Origin: Bdellovibrionales bacterium
Lineage (GTDB): Bacteria > Bdellovibrionota > UBA2361 > JAGRAS01
Assembly (NCBI GenBank): GCA_020434465.1
Contig: JAGRAS010000088.1
Coordinates: forward strand, 1-6,923
DNA length: 6,923 bases
Reading direction: 5' to 3'
The stretch's first letter is position 1. Each line of letters opens with the position of its first letter. The notes under the pieces were generated by a model. The model did no database searches, was not told the DNA's origin, and saw only the letters and a program-made list of their open reading frames with translations. The position numbers were made by a program, and so were the translations under genes. Of this stretch, positions 1 through 6,923 are shown piece after piece.

Positions 1-333
1 TGGATCTGGGCTTTCAGACTTTACAGCATCTCTTATTTTACCTTCTCGTTTTACATCGATTCCATATCTAGAGGCCAAAAGCTCAATAGCTTCAGGAAAA
101 GAAAGCCCCTGTTGTTCCATTACGAAAGTGATTACATTTCCAGACGCTCCACAACCAAAGCAGTGATAGTACGCATCTTGAGGTCTAACATTAAAAGAAC
201 CGGTTTTTTCGTTATGAAAAGGACATAAGCCTACAAAATTATTACCAGCCTGTCTTAAGTTTACAACTTCACCGACAACATCAACAATATTGACTCTATT
301 TTTTACTTCAGAGATTGTCTCTTGAGAGATCAT
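1..333 (-). CDS. dnaG: DNA primase DnaG, N-terminal zinc-binding part (cut by left window edge)
   Basis: DnaG makes the short RNA primers that start Okazaki fragments and leading strands at the replication fork, working with the DnaB helicase. Only the first 111 residues lie in the window; the family is usually about 600 residues, so the TOPRIM catalytic and helicase-binding parts lie beyond the left edge. What is visible is the CHC2-type zinc domain. The start MISQETISEVKNRVNIVDVV is typical, followed by CPFHNEK and YHCFGCG. Cys37, His40, Cys58 and Cys61 are the expected zinc ligands, spaced as in E. coli DnaG (40, 43, 61, 64). The usual EKTPSF reads EKTGSF here (Gly45 for Pro). The ATG at 333 overlaps the thiolase stop in an ATGA arrangement, and AAGG at 338-341 serves as ribosome binding site, so translation is probably coupled to the thiolase. 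Identification is secure; no break is seen in the visible part. Confidence 0.96.
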   Translation of the reverse strand, partial: MISQETISEVKNRVNIVDVVGEVVNLRQAGNNFVGLCPFHNEKTGSFNVRPQDAYYHCFGCGASGNVITFVMEQQGLSFPEAIELLASRYGIDVKREGKIRDAVKSESPDP

Positions 334-1499
334 ACAGCCTTAACTAATACAGCAACTCCCTGCCCCCCGCCAACACAGAGCGTAGCTAAGCCAAGTTCTT
401 TGTTTTCTCTTCTTAACTGATGAATTAAAGTTGTTATAATTCTTGCTCCACTAGCACCAATTGGATGCCCAAGTGCTATTGCGCCACCTGCAATATTAAT
501 TTTACTAGTATCCCATTCTAAAGATTTGTTTACTGCAATCGCTTGTGCAGCAAAGGCCTCATTAGATTCTATAAGATCTATATCGCTTAAATTTGTTCCA
601 GTTATTTTTAGCAAGCTTTTTACTGCTTCCACAGGCCCAAGTCCCATTAATTTCGGTTCAACACCTGCGCTTGCCCAACCCAAAATTTCAGCTATCGGCT
701 TACTTCCTGAATTATCAGCTGAGGCAGAAAGCAATAAGCAGGCTGCTCCATCATTAATTCCTGATGCATTACCTGCTGTAACAGTCCCACCTTCTCTAAA
801 TGCAGGTTTTAATTTTGCAAGGCTTTCAATGCTTGCATCTTTTCTTGGATACTCATCAACTGAAAACTCTGCTATTTTTTGCCCTCGTTTCATTATATCT
901 AAAGACACAATTTCATCTTTAAAATATGAGTTTTCAATAGCTAAACTCGCTTTACGCTGACTTTGATAAGCGAATTCATCTTGCTCTTCACGTGAAATAG
1001 AAAATTTCTCTGCAAGATTTTCTGCTGTGATACCCATATGGCAATTATTAAACACATCAGTTAATCCGTCTTGTAAAATTAGATCATTTAGATCAGAGTT
1101 TCCTAATCTTGCGCCCCAGCGACTCTTCAAAGAAACATATGCTGCACCAGACATTGATTCTGTCCCGCCAGCCAACACGCAATCTGCTTCTCCGGATTTA
1201 ATCATCGAAGATGCCAAAGACACAGCTTTGAGACCAGAGCCACAAACTTTATTAATCGTAAATGCAGGGGTGGAAATATCTAGCTCAGAATTCAAGGCAA
1301 CCTGGCGAGCTATATTCATTCCATAGCCTGCACCAAGTACGTTTCCGATGATAACCTCAGAAACTTTTGATTTTTTTACTTGATCCAAACAAGCCTTTGC
1401 ACAAGCAGTAGCTAAATCTTGTGGTTTAAAATCTTTAATTGATCCTCCAAAGGATCCAATCGCAGTTCTCTTTGCAGCTAATACATATACCTTATTCAT
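330..1499 (-). CDS. atoB: Acetyl-CoA C-acetyltransferase (biosynthetic-type thiolase, PhaA/AtoB-like)
   Basis: This cytosolic thiolase condenses two acetyl-CoA into acetoacetyl-CoA, or cleaves it in reverse, feeding polyhydroxybutyrate, ketone-body or short-chain fatty-acid metabolism. The 389 residues match the usual length. The nucleophile Cys86 lies in NKVCGSG, His345 in ALGHPIGASG, and the acid/base Cys375 in CVGGGQG, each three residues below the Zoogloea PhaA positions (89, 348, 378). NEAFAAQ (313-319), HMGITAEN (154-161) and MGLGP (285-289) also match PhaA-type acetoacetyl-CoA thiolases rather than the long-chain FadA type, but substrate range is inferred. The symbol is a best guess; phaA would serve equally. 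Start: an ATG at 1505 also exists, but AGAGG directly abuts it, whereas the ATG at 1499 has that AGAGG six bases upstream, so 1499 is preferred. It overlaps the greA stop by 8 bases and the dnaG start by 4. No reductase, synthase or CoA-transferase partner gene is in the window. Confidence 0.94.
   Translation of the reverse strand: MNKVYVLAAKRTAIGSFGGSIKDFKPQDLATACAKACLDQVKKSKVSEVIIGNVLGAGYGMNIARQVALNSELDISTPAFTINKVCGSGLKAVSLASSMIKSGEADCVLAGGTESMSGAAYVSLKSRWGARLGNSDLNDLILQDGLTDVFNNCHMGITAENLAEKFSISREEQDEFAYQSQRKASLAIENSYFKDEIVSLDIMKRGQKIAEFSVDEYPRKDASIESLAKLKPAFREGGTVTAGNASGINDGAACLLLSASADNSGSKPIAEILGWASAGVEPKLMGLGPVEAVKSLLKITGTNLSDIDLIESNEAFAAQAIAVNKSLEWDTSKINIAGGAIALGHPIGASGARIITTLIHQLRRENKELGLATLCVGGGQGVAVLVKAV
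338..341 (-). promoter_or_regulatory. Ribosome binding site of dnaG
   Basis: AAGG lies in the last codons of the thiolase gene, four bases before the dnaG ATG at 333. The match is short, and the ATGA stop/start overlap suggests that dnaG also depends on ribosomes finishing the thiolase. Confidence 0.5.
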
Positions 1500-1998
1500 C
1501 TTCATCCTCTAGAGATCCATCCCATTCATAATCCACATAAATTTCCATTACTTCATACTCTCTTGCACCACCTGGTAAATTTAGTTTTGCTACATCTCCA
1601 AGCTCCTTTCCAATCAGTCCCTTACCTAACGGAGATTCAATAGAAATCCAACCTTTTTCTATCTCTGTTTCGTCTTCACCATAAATGCTATAAGTTTTTT
1701 CTTCGCCTGAATCTAAATCTTCTATTTTAACAGTCACACCAAAAACAACTTTATTAAACCCAGTTAGTTTTGTTGGATCTATTATGTCTGCATGACTAAG
1801 TTTAGTTTCAATATCTCTAATTTTTGCTTCTACCATTCCAGACTTTTCTTTTGCGGCATCATAATCAGCATTCTCTGATAAATCACCGTGAGCTCTAGCA
1901 ACTTCTATTGCCTCAGCAATAGCCGGTCTCATAGCTTTTAACGATTTAAGCTCTTTTCTTAATGCTGCATTACCTCTTGGTGTAATAGGTCTTTTCAT
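1492..1998 (-). CDS. greA: Transcription elongation factor GreA
   Basis: GreA enters the secondary channel of backtracked RNA polymerase and stimulates cleavage of the nascent RNA 3' end, so that elongation can resume. The protein has 168 residues (E. coli 158). Residues 1-75 form the expected N-terminal coiled-coil hairpin, starting MKRPITPRGNAALRKELKSL. Its tip carries HGDLSENADY, with acidic Asp39 and Glu42 matching E. coli Asp41 and Glu44, the pair that coordinates catalytic magnesium. Residues from about 80 form the FKBP-like C-terminal domain, with SPLGKGLIGKELGD at 122-135. The tail after about 155 is strongly acidic and ends LEDEDE, longer than in E. coli. The frame stays open upstream to a TTG at 2010, but GAGGG at 2004-2008 sits five bases before the ATG at 1998, which is therefore the start. 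The gene lies 147 bases after carB and overlaps the thiolase start. Confidence 0.97.
   Translation of the reverse strand: MKRPITPRGNAALRKELKSLKAMRPAIAEAIEVARAHGDLSENADYDAAKEKSGMVEAKIRDIETKLSHADIIDPTKLTGFNKVVFGVTVKIEDLDSGEEKTYSIYGEDETEIEKGWISIESPLGKGLIGKELGDVAKLNLPGGAREYEVMEIYVDYEWDGSLEDEDE
1506..1510 (-). promoter_or_regulatory. Ribosome binding site of the thiolase gene
   Basis: AGAGG lies inside the last codons of greA, six bases before the ATG at 1499 and directly against the ATG at 1505. The spacing favours 1499 as the thiolase start. Confidence 0.7.
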
Positions 1999-2145
1999 AA
2001 AATCCCTCAATTTTCAGAAGCACTAGGCTACTTAATTTATTCAAAATTTTCAATACAAACTAAAAATAGTGCTATGTTGTTGTTCTTAAACTTTTAATCA
2101 TGCTTTAGCTATTTCAAACCCAAGTTCAAGCTAAGACCCCTCAAA
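1999..2145 (-). other. carB-greA intergenic gap
   Basis: This is the only gap over 40 bases in the window. Next to carB it holds part of an imperfect tandem repeat and a second in-frame stop. The middle and greA-proximal parts are very AT-rich, with runs such as AAAATTTT, and the end carries the greA ribosome binding site. No ORF, tRNA or convincing terminator is seen: the best hairpin lacks a T-run. A promoter for greA-thiolase-dnaG would most naturally lie here, since the other junctions overlap or are short, but no good -35/-10 pair could be picked by eye. Confidence 0.5.
2004..2008 (-). promoter_or_regulatory. Ribosome binding site of greA
   Basis: GAGGG lies five bases before the greA ATG at 1998. 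It overlaps the in-frame TTG at 2008-2010, which argues against that TTG being the start. Confidence 0.75.
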
Positions 2146-2153
2146 CTAAGACC
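2126..2153 (-). repeat. Imperfect 15-base-period tandem repeat across the carB stop
   Basis: Read on the plus strand, TCAAGCTAAGACC (2126-2138) and TCAAACTAAGACC (2141-2153) are 13-base copies differing at one base and offset by 15 bases. Because the period is a multiple of three, the copy places a second TAG (2131-2133) in the carB frame, five codons after the real stop at 2146-2148. It looks like a small local duplication of the end of carB. A regulatory role is not shown. Confidence 0.6.
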
Positions 2154-5100
2154 TCTGAGAAGCAACGTATTCCTGTATCGACTTAACCCCAAGCGTATCG
2201 CCACGAGAAAGTTCAGCAGTTCCTGAAGCAGCAGCTAAAGCAGCAGCCATAGTTGTATAAGTAGGAACATTTAGTTCGTTAGCAACAAGCCTAATCGATC
2301 TAGAATCTAACAAGGTTCCTGATCCTTCTGGTGTATTAATAACAATGTTAACCCTACCTTCACCTAACAAATCTACTATGTGCGGCGAACCTTCTCTAAC
2401 TTTATTAACTTCTGAAACTTCAATTCCATTTTTCTTTAAAAAAGCTGCTGTTCCCTTGGTTGCTACTAAAGAATAACCTTGATCTTTAAACATTTTAGCT
2501 ACAGCTAATAAATCAGATTTATCATTATCATTTACACTAAGGAATACACTTCCTTTTTTAGGAAGGATATTTCCTGCAGCAAATTGTGCTTTGATAAAAC
2601 TAGATGAGAAGCTGCTGTCAATCCCCATTACTTCTCCAGTGGATTTCATTTCTGGTCCAAGTATTGTGTCTGCTCCCTTAAATTTATTAAAAGGAAATAC
2701 ACAAGCTTTAATTGCTACAGAATTTTGCTCCTCAACTTCTTTTACACCCAATTCTTTAATTGTTTTGCCTGCCATAATTCTTGCAGCAACTTTTGCCCAA
2801 GGTACGCCAATTGCTTTACTAACAAAGGGGACTGTTCTCGATGCCCGAGGATTAACCTCAAGAATGAAAACTTCATTTTTAGATGTAACAGCAAATTGAA
2901 TGTTTATTAACCCTGAGACGTTTAACTCAAGGGCAAGTTTACAAGCTTGATCTTTTAAAACATCAACAACCTCTTTACTCAATGTTTGTGGTGGCATGCA
3001 GCAAGAACTATCACCAGAATGTACTCCAGCTCTTTCAATATGTTCTAAAACACCAGCAATAATAGCTTGCTTACCGTCACAAACAGCATCTACATCAACC
3101 TCAATTGCATTATGCAAATAACGATCTATAAGCACTGGTCTTTCGTTTGAGACTTCAACACTCTCTTCCATGTACTCAATTAAATCTTGTTCTGTATAAA
3201 CAACTTTCATTGCTCTACCACCCAGAACAAATGAAGGTCTTATCATTAATGGAAAATCTAATTTTTTTGATGCTGCTAGTGCTTCTTTTAAAGAACTTGC
3301 TGTTGCGTTTTCAGGTTGTTTGAGTCCCAACTTATTAACAAGAGCAGAGAACTTCTTACGATCCTCTGTACTATCAATTGCAGAAACTGAAGTTCCAATA
3401 ATTGGAACTCCCGCTGCCTCAAGCGCCCCTGATAGCTTAAGTGGAGTTTGACCACCGAACTGAACAATAACCCCATCAGGTTTTTCGCGATCTACAATTG
3501 CCATTACAGATTCAAAAGTTAATGGTTCAAAATAAAGTTTATCACTAATATCATAGTCGGTTGAAACTGTTTCAGGGTTGCAATTAACCATTATTGTCTC
3601 AAAACCATCCTCTTTCAAAGCAAGGACTGCATGCACACAACAATAATCAAATTCAATTCCTTGACCAATTCTGTTAGGCCCAGAGCCAAGAATAATTATT
3701 TTCTTCTGATTAGTGCTTGGCGCTTCATCACAAGACTCGTAAGTTGAATATAAATATGGAGTAAAAGCTTTGAATTCTGCTGCACATGTATCTACAGATT
3801 TAAATACAGGCAGAACTCCCAAACGTTTTCTATAGTCTCTAACATCCTGCTCTTTACATGAACAAAGGTTTGCAATTCTAATGTCTGTAAAACCGTTTTC
3901 TTTTAGAAACTTTAGTTTTTCAACACTTATATCTTCTAGCTTAGTACCTTTAATATTTTCTTCTGTATCAATAATTTCTTTTATCTGTATTAAAAACCAA
4001 GGGTCAATAGATGTCGCTTTAAACAAATCTTCAATACTTGCTTTATTTCTAAAAGCTTCGCCAACAAACCAAATTCTTTCTGCACTAGGTCTTTTACAAG
4101 CATCTAAAAGTTCCGTTCTACCTAAATTTCTCGTAAGTTTAGCGCGATCAAAACCATAGCTATCTAACTCTAGTGAAGCCATGGCTTTTTGGAGAGACTC
4201 TGAAAAATTTCTTCCAAAGGACATCACCTCACCGACCGCCTTCATTTGAGTGCCTAAGGTAGAGTCTGAATGTGGAAACTTTTCAAAATTAAATCTCGGA
4301 ATTTTTGTTACTACATAATCAATAGAGGGTTCAAAGCAGGCTGGTGTCTGCTCAGTAATATCATTTGTAAGCTCATCAAGCGTATAACCAACAGCTAGCT
4401 TTGCAGCAATTTTTGCAATTGGGAAACCGGTTGCTTTAGATGCTAAAGCTGAACTCCTAGAAACCCTTGGATTCATTTCAATGATTATTACATCGCCATC
4501 AACTGGATTTACTGCAAATTGAACGTTTGAACCACCTGTATCAACACCAATTCTCCGCATTACTCTAATAGAAGCATCACGCAAAACTTGATACTCTTTA
4601 TCAGTTAGAGTTTGAATTGGGGCGACTGTGATAGAATCACCTGTATGAACTCCCATTGGATCAAGATTCTCAATGCCGCAAACAATTACAACATTATCTT
4701 TTAAATCCCTCATTACTTCTAGCTCAAATTCTTTCCAGCCAAGAAGAGACTTTTCAATTAGAACTTCTTTATTTGGGCTTTGCGACAAGGCATATGAAAC
4801 CATTCTCTTGAGATCAGAATGAGAATTTACAATACCACCTCCTGAACCACCTAGAGTTCTAGAGGGCCTTAGAATCATTGGGAAACCTATTTTATCTACT
4901 AGTTGCTCTGCTTCTTCTAATGAATGAACTACAGCACTTTCAGCACTCTTCAAGCCTATTTCATTCATTGCTTGTTTGAACAAGTCTCTATCTTCAGCAG
5001 TTTTTATCGCATCAATGCTGGCACCAATTAGTTGGCAATTATATTTCTCTAATACTCCTGATTCATACAAAGCAATTGCTGTATTTAGTGCTGTTTGCCC

Positions 5101-5373
5101 ACCCATTGTAGGCAATAAAGCGCAAGGTCTTTCTTTAGCAATAATTTTTTCAACAAAACTTGGAGTTATCGGTTCAATGTAAGTCTGATCTGCAAATTCA
5201 GGATCAGTCATTATCGTTGCAGGATTAGAATTAACTAATACTACATTATAACCTTCTTCTTTAAGAGCTTTTACAGCTTGGGTACCTGAATAATCGAATT
5301 CACAAGCCTGCCCAATAACTATTGGACCTGAACCAATTAATAAAATTTTCTTTATATCTGTTCTTTTTGGCAT
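2146..5373 (-). CDS. carB: Carbamoyl-phosphate synthase large subunit CarB
   Basis: CarB uses ammonia delivered by CarA, bicarbonate and two ATP to make carbamoyl phosphate for pyrimidines and arginine. It has 1075 residues (E. coli 1073). The first synthetase half (about 1-400) has the start [20 protein letters not shown], Arg129, [12 protein letters not shown] (169-180), and metal ligands Gln285, Glu299 and Asn301. An oligomerisation region (about 400-555) follows. The second half (about 556-935) begins [17 protein letters not shown] and has [11 protein letters not shown] (712-722) and Gln826, Glu839 and Asn841. The MGS-like allosteric domain (about 940-1075) keeps Lys952, Thr972, Thr975 and Lys991, matching the E. 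coli IMP/UMP site (954, 974, 977, 993), so nucleotide control is likely. The ornithine site is altered: Glu780 and Asp788 are kept, but Ala890 replaces E. coli Glu892. Arg172 replaces the Phe of E. coli. AAAGG at 5380-5384, six bases before the ATG, supports this start, 37 bases after carA. The frame is intact. Confidence 0.98.
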   Translation of the reverse strand: MPKRTDIKKILLIGSGPIVIGQACEFDYSGTQAVKALKEEGYNVVLVNSNPATIMTDPEFADQTYIEPITPSFVEKIIAKERPCALLPTMGGQTALNTAIALYESGVLEKYNCQLIGASIDAIKTAEDRDLFKQAMNEIGLKSAESAVVHSLEEAEQLVDKIGFPMILRPSRTLGGSGGGIVNSHSDLKRMVSYALSQSPNKEVLIEKSLLGWKEFELEVMRDLKDNVVIVCGIENLDPMGVHTGDSITVAPIQTLTDKEYQVLRDASIRVMRRIGVDTGGSNVQFAVNPVDGDVIIIEMNPRVSRSSALASKATGFPIAKIAAKLAVGYTLDELTNDITEQTPACFEPSIDYVVTKIPRFNFEKFPHSDSTLGTQMKAVGEVMSFGRNFSESLQKAMASLELDSYGFDRAKLTRNLGRTELLDACKRPSAERIWFVGEAFRNKASIEDLFKATSIDPWFLIQIKEIIDTEENIKGTKLEDISVEKLKFLKENGFTDIRIANLCSCKEQDVRDYRKRLGVLPVFKSVDTCAAEFKAFTPYLYSTYESCDEAPSTNQKKIIILGSGPNRIGQGIEFDYCCVHAVLALKEDGFETIMVNCNPETVSTDYDISDKLYFEPLTFESVMAIVDREKPDGVIVQFGGQTPLKLSGALEAAGVPIIGTSVSAIDSTEDRKKFSALVNKLGLKQPENATASSLKEALAASKKLDFPLMIRPSFVLGGRAMKVVYTEQDLIEYMEESVEVSNERPVLIDRYLHNAIEVDVDAVCDGKQAIIAGVLEHIERAGVHSGDSSCCMPPQTLSKEVVDVLKDQACKLALELNVSGLINIQFAVTSKNEVFILEVNPRASRTVPFVSKAIGVPWAKVAARIMAGKTIKELGVKEVEEQNSVAIKACVFPFNKFKGADTILGPEMKSTGEVMGIDSSFSSSFIKAQFAAGNILPKKGSVFLSVNDNDKSDLLAVAKMFKDQGYSLVATKGTAAFLKKNGIEVSEVNKVREGSPHIVDLLGEGRVNIVINTPEGSGTLLDSRSIRLVANELNVPTYTTMAAALAAASGTAELSRGDTLGVKSIQEYVASQRS

Positions 5374-5379
5374 ACTAAA

Positions 5380-5384
5380 CCTTT
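5380..5384 (-). promoter_or_regulatory. Ribosome binding site of carB
   Basis: AAAGG on the minus strand lies six bases before the carB ATG at 5373, inside the 37-base carA-carB gap. A GGAG stands further upstream, too far from the ATG to be the main site. Confidence 0.7.
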
Positions 5385-5410
5385 AATTACTCCAAATAAT
5401 ACCAAGAGCA

Positions 5411-6562
5411 CTATGAAACAACACTTTCATAGAACCTATCAAACAAATAAGAAGCATCATGTGGTCCTGGTGATGACTCTGGGTGATATTGTATTCCAAA
5501 AGCTTTACATCCAGGGATTTTTAATCCAGCAACAGTATTATCATTTAGATTAACATGAGTGACTTGCCCCTTATCTTTGAGCGAATCTCGATCAACAGCA
5601 AATCCATGATTTTGCACAGTGATTTCTACTTTTCTTGTATCTAAATCGATAACTGGATGATTACCTCCACGATGTCCAAACTTTAATTTATAAGTTTTTG
5701 CCCCAATAGCTAAACCTAAGATCTGATGCCCAAGGCAAATACCAAACATTGGCAATTTTCCAATTAACTCACTAACAGTTTTTGTTAAGTACTTTACTGG
5801 TTCCGGATCGCCAGGGCCATTTGATAAAAACAAGGCATCTGGATTTAAACTTAAAATCTGCTCAGAATTATACATAGCAGGCACAACTGTTACTCTAAAA
5901 CCTGATTTTAATAATAGTCGTAAAATATTACGCTTAACTCCACAGTCAACAGCAACAACATGAGGACGATTTGTAAGCTTGTGTTCACTTAGTTTGGGAT
6001 AACCTTGCTTCTCAACTGACCAAGGAAGCTCATTCCAATGATAAGGCTCAGTGCAACTAACTATTTTCGCTAAATCTTGACCTTCCATAGATTTTGCAGA
6101 TCGAGCTTTATCAACTAAATCATCAACTGAAAGAGACTCACCAGCCGCCATTGCTCCCATTTGCGCACCATTATCTCGCAAGTGCGAAACTAGCATTCTA
6201 GTATCAAAACCTGCTAAGCCCATTACTTTTGATTTTTTAAGATAGTGATCAAGATCTTCTTGCGCTCGATAATTAGATACTAATGGACTTAACTTTTTAA
6301 TAAGCACACCTTCGACATGAACTTTATCACTTTCATTATCAAAGCTATTGCAACCAACATTGCCAATATGCGGGTATGTAAAACACATTATCTGACCTGA
6401 ATAACTAGGATCAGTTAAAATTTCCTGGTAACCATACATTGAAGTATTAAAAACAACCTCACCGATTGCAGCTTCTTCAATTCTGCGCTTATAGCCAAAG
6501 GCATAACCATCAAAACAGGTGCCATCGGCCAACGCTATTTTCGCTGGTACTATTTTATCCAT
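5411..6562 (-). CDS. carA: Carbamoyl-phosphate synthase small (glutaminase) subunit CarA
   Basis: CarA hydrolyses glutamine and channels the ammonia to CarB in the carbamoyl-phosphate synthetase complex. The protein has 383 residues, the usual length. The N-terminal CPSase small-chain domain (about 5-150) has LADGTCFDGYAFG, GEVVFNTSMYGYQEILTDPS (34-53) and YPHIGNVG. The C-terminal class I glutamine amidotransferase domain (about 200-383) has DCGVKRNILR, LSNGPGDP (246-253), GICLGHQILG with nucleophile Cys276, and QYHPESSPGP with His360 and Glu362, all seven above E. coli Cys269, His353 and Glu355. The triad is complete. The frame is open to an ATG at 6610, which would add MFLLLGNKFLKIERLL, but the ATG at 6562 has AGAGAGG six bases upstream and starts the conserved protein, so it is chosen. 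This start overlaps the pyrC stop by 8 bases, implying coupled translation. Confidence 0.98.
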   Translation of the reverse strand: MDKIVPAKIALADGTCFDGYAFGYKRRIEEAAIGEVVFNTSMYGYQEILTDPSYSGQIMCFTYPHIGNVGCNSFDNESDKVHVEGVLIKKLSPLVSNYRAQEDLDHYLKKSKVMGLAGFDTRMLVSHLRDNGAQMGAMAAGESLSVDDLVDKARSAKSMEGQDLAKIVSCTEPYHWNELPWSVEKQGYPKLSEHKLTNRPHVVAVDCGVKRNILRLLLKSGFRVTVVPAMYNSEQILSLNPDALFLSNGPGDPEPVKYLTKTVSELIGKLPMFGICLGHQILGLAIGAKTYKLKFGHRGGNHPVIDLDTRKVEITVQNHGFAVDRDSLKDKGQVTHVNLNDNTVAGLKIPGCKAFGIQYHPESSPGPHDASYLFDRFYESVVS

Positions 6563-6923
6563 CAACAACCTCTCTATTTTTAAGAATTTGTTGCCCAGCA
6601 ACAAAAACATCTGTAGCTATACCCTGCATCTCCCTGCCAAAAAAAGGGCTATTTTTGCTTTTTGAAGCATTAAGCTTTTCAGAAAATAAATACTTAAACT
6701 CTGGATCAATTATTGTTACATCAGCAACAGAACCCTTCTGAAGAGTTCCCAGTCCTAATCTGTAAATCGAAGATGAAGATACACTTAATGCTTCAATCAG
6801 TCTTTTTCTTGAAATTTTATTAATTCTAACCGCCTCTAACATTAAAGGCAGCGTAGTTTGCAAACCAAGTATACCCATTGGAGCATTTTCAAACTCAACA
6901 AATTTACTATCGTGATGGTGAGG
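6555..6923 (-). CDS. pyrC: Dihydroorotase PyrC, C-terminal part (cut by right window edge)
   Basis: Dihydroorotase closes carbamoyl aspartate to dihydroorotate, the third step of pyrimidine synthesis. Only the last 122 residues are present; the whole protein is usually about 420-430, so the N-terminal zinc-binding HxH and carboxylysine region lie to the right of the window. The visible part starts PHHHDSKFVEFENAPMGILG, which matches the segment just after the catalytic Asp of the TDHAPH motif and the EFENAPMGILGL loop of class I dihydroorotases. It ends with the closing beta-sandwich: KGSVADVTIIDP, the SKSKNSPFFG segment, and a final strand near VFVAGQQILKNREVV. Asp, His and Lys residues of the missing part cannot be checked. 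An ATG at 6878 is internal and not the start, since homology continues upstream of it to the edge. The stop at 6555-6557 overlaps the carA start, placing pyrC and carA in one transcript; pyrB may lie further upstream. Confidence 0.95.
   Translation of the reverse strand, partial: PHHHDSKFVEFENAPMGILGLQTTLPLMLEAVRINKISRKRLIEALSVSSSSIYRLGLGTLQKGSVADVTIIDPEFKYLFSEKLNASKSKNSPFFGREMQGIATDVFVAGQQILKNREVVDG
6569..6575 (-). promoter_or_regulatory. Ribosome binding site of carA
   Basis: AGAGAGG lies within the end of pyrC, six bases before the ATG at 6562. It decides the carA start against the in-frame ATG at 6610, which has no comparable site. Confidence 0.75.

Noticed and set aside
526..960. 144-residue open frame on the plus strand
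   Set aside because: It lies wholly opposite the intact thiolase gene and shows no recognisable domain, so it is a shadow frame.
1027..1326. 99-residue open frame on the plus strand
   Set aside because: It is antisense to the thiolase active-site region and resembles no known protein; a shadow of conserved coding.
2025..2060. Candidate promoter for greA: TTGAAA, 17 bases, TAGCCT
   Set aside because: The -10 match is poor, and in such AT-rich sequence TTGAAA-like hexamers occur by chance. Other pairings were no better.
2105..2134. Possible hairpin terminator after carB: TTAGCT and AGCTAA arms with a weak inner stem
   Set aside because: The arms are six bases and AT-rich, the inner stem needs wobble pairs and a bulge, and no T-run follows on the minus strand, so it is not a convincing terminator.
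2591..5182. Several plus-strand open frames of 61-102 residues and a 62-residue minus-strand frame opposite or within carB
   Set aside because: All are contained in the intact, highly conserved carB gene in other frames, with no family resemblance.
6563..6610. Longer CarA start at the ATG at 6610
   Set aside because: The added residues overlap pyrC by 56 bases in total, have no ribosome binding site and lie outside the conserved CarA start; the ATG at 6562 has a good AGAGAGG.
6466..6741. 91-residue plus-strand open frame over the pyrC-carA junction
   Set aside because: It is antisense to two well-supported genes and has no recognisable motif.

Overview
The window is a single block of six genes, all on the minus strand, so it reads from right to left. 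In transcription order they are: the 3' end of a dihydroorotase gene (pyrC), carA, carB, greA, an acetyl-CoA acetyltransferase (thiolase) gene, and the 5' end of the DNA primase gene dnaG. Both end genes are cut by the window edges. No RNA gene, insertion sequence, phage gene, CRISPR array or plus-strand gene is supported; the plus-strand open frames are all shadows of the minus-strand genes.

Layout. From 6923 to 5374, pyrC runs into carA with an 8-base overlap, and a 37-base gap with a ribosome binding site leads to carB. CarB (1075 residues) fills 5373 to 2146. Then comes the only sizeable gap, 147 bases, which holds a small tandem repeat at the carB stop and AT-rich sequence before greA. 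GreA, the thiolase and DnaG follow with start/stop overlaps of 8 and 4 bases. The spacing suggests one long transcript or two: pyrC-carA-carB and greA-thiolase-dnaG.

Function. CarA and CarB form carbamoyl-phosphate synthetase, which supplies carbamoyl phosphate to pyrimidine and arginine synthesis. Dihydroorotase acts two steps later in the pyrimidine route. GreA rescues backtracked RNA polymerase, and DnaG makes primers for DNA replication. The thiolase joins two acetyl-CoA units into acetoacetyl-CoA or runs the reverse, and has no obvious link to the others.

Organism. The proteins are bacterial and look proteobacterial in the broad sense. Order carA-carB-greA is familiar from Gammaproteobacteria, and pyrC-carA-carB-greA from Deltaproteobacteria such as Geobacter (from memory, not searched). 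Sampled lines give a GC content in the mid-thirties percent. That and the overlapping genes would fit a compact, AT-rich, possibly aquatic lineage, but the exact group cannot be fixed from this window.

This is mostly an ordinary housekeeping region. The points most worth a second look are the thiolase placed between greA and dnaG, amino-acid changes at normally conserved CarB positions, and the duplicated carB stop. I found no evidence of a new biological system.
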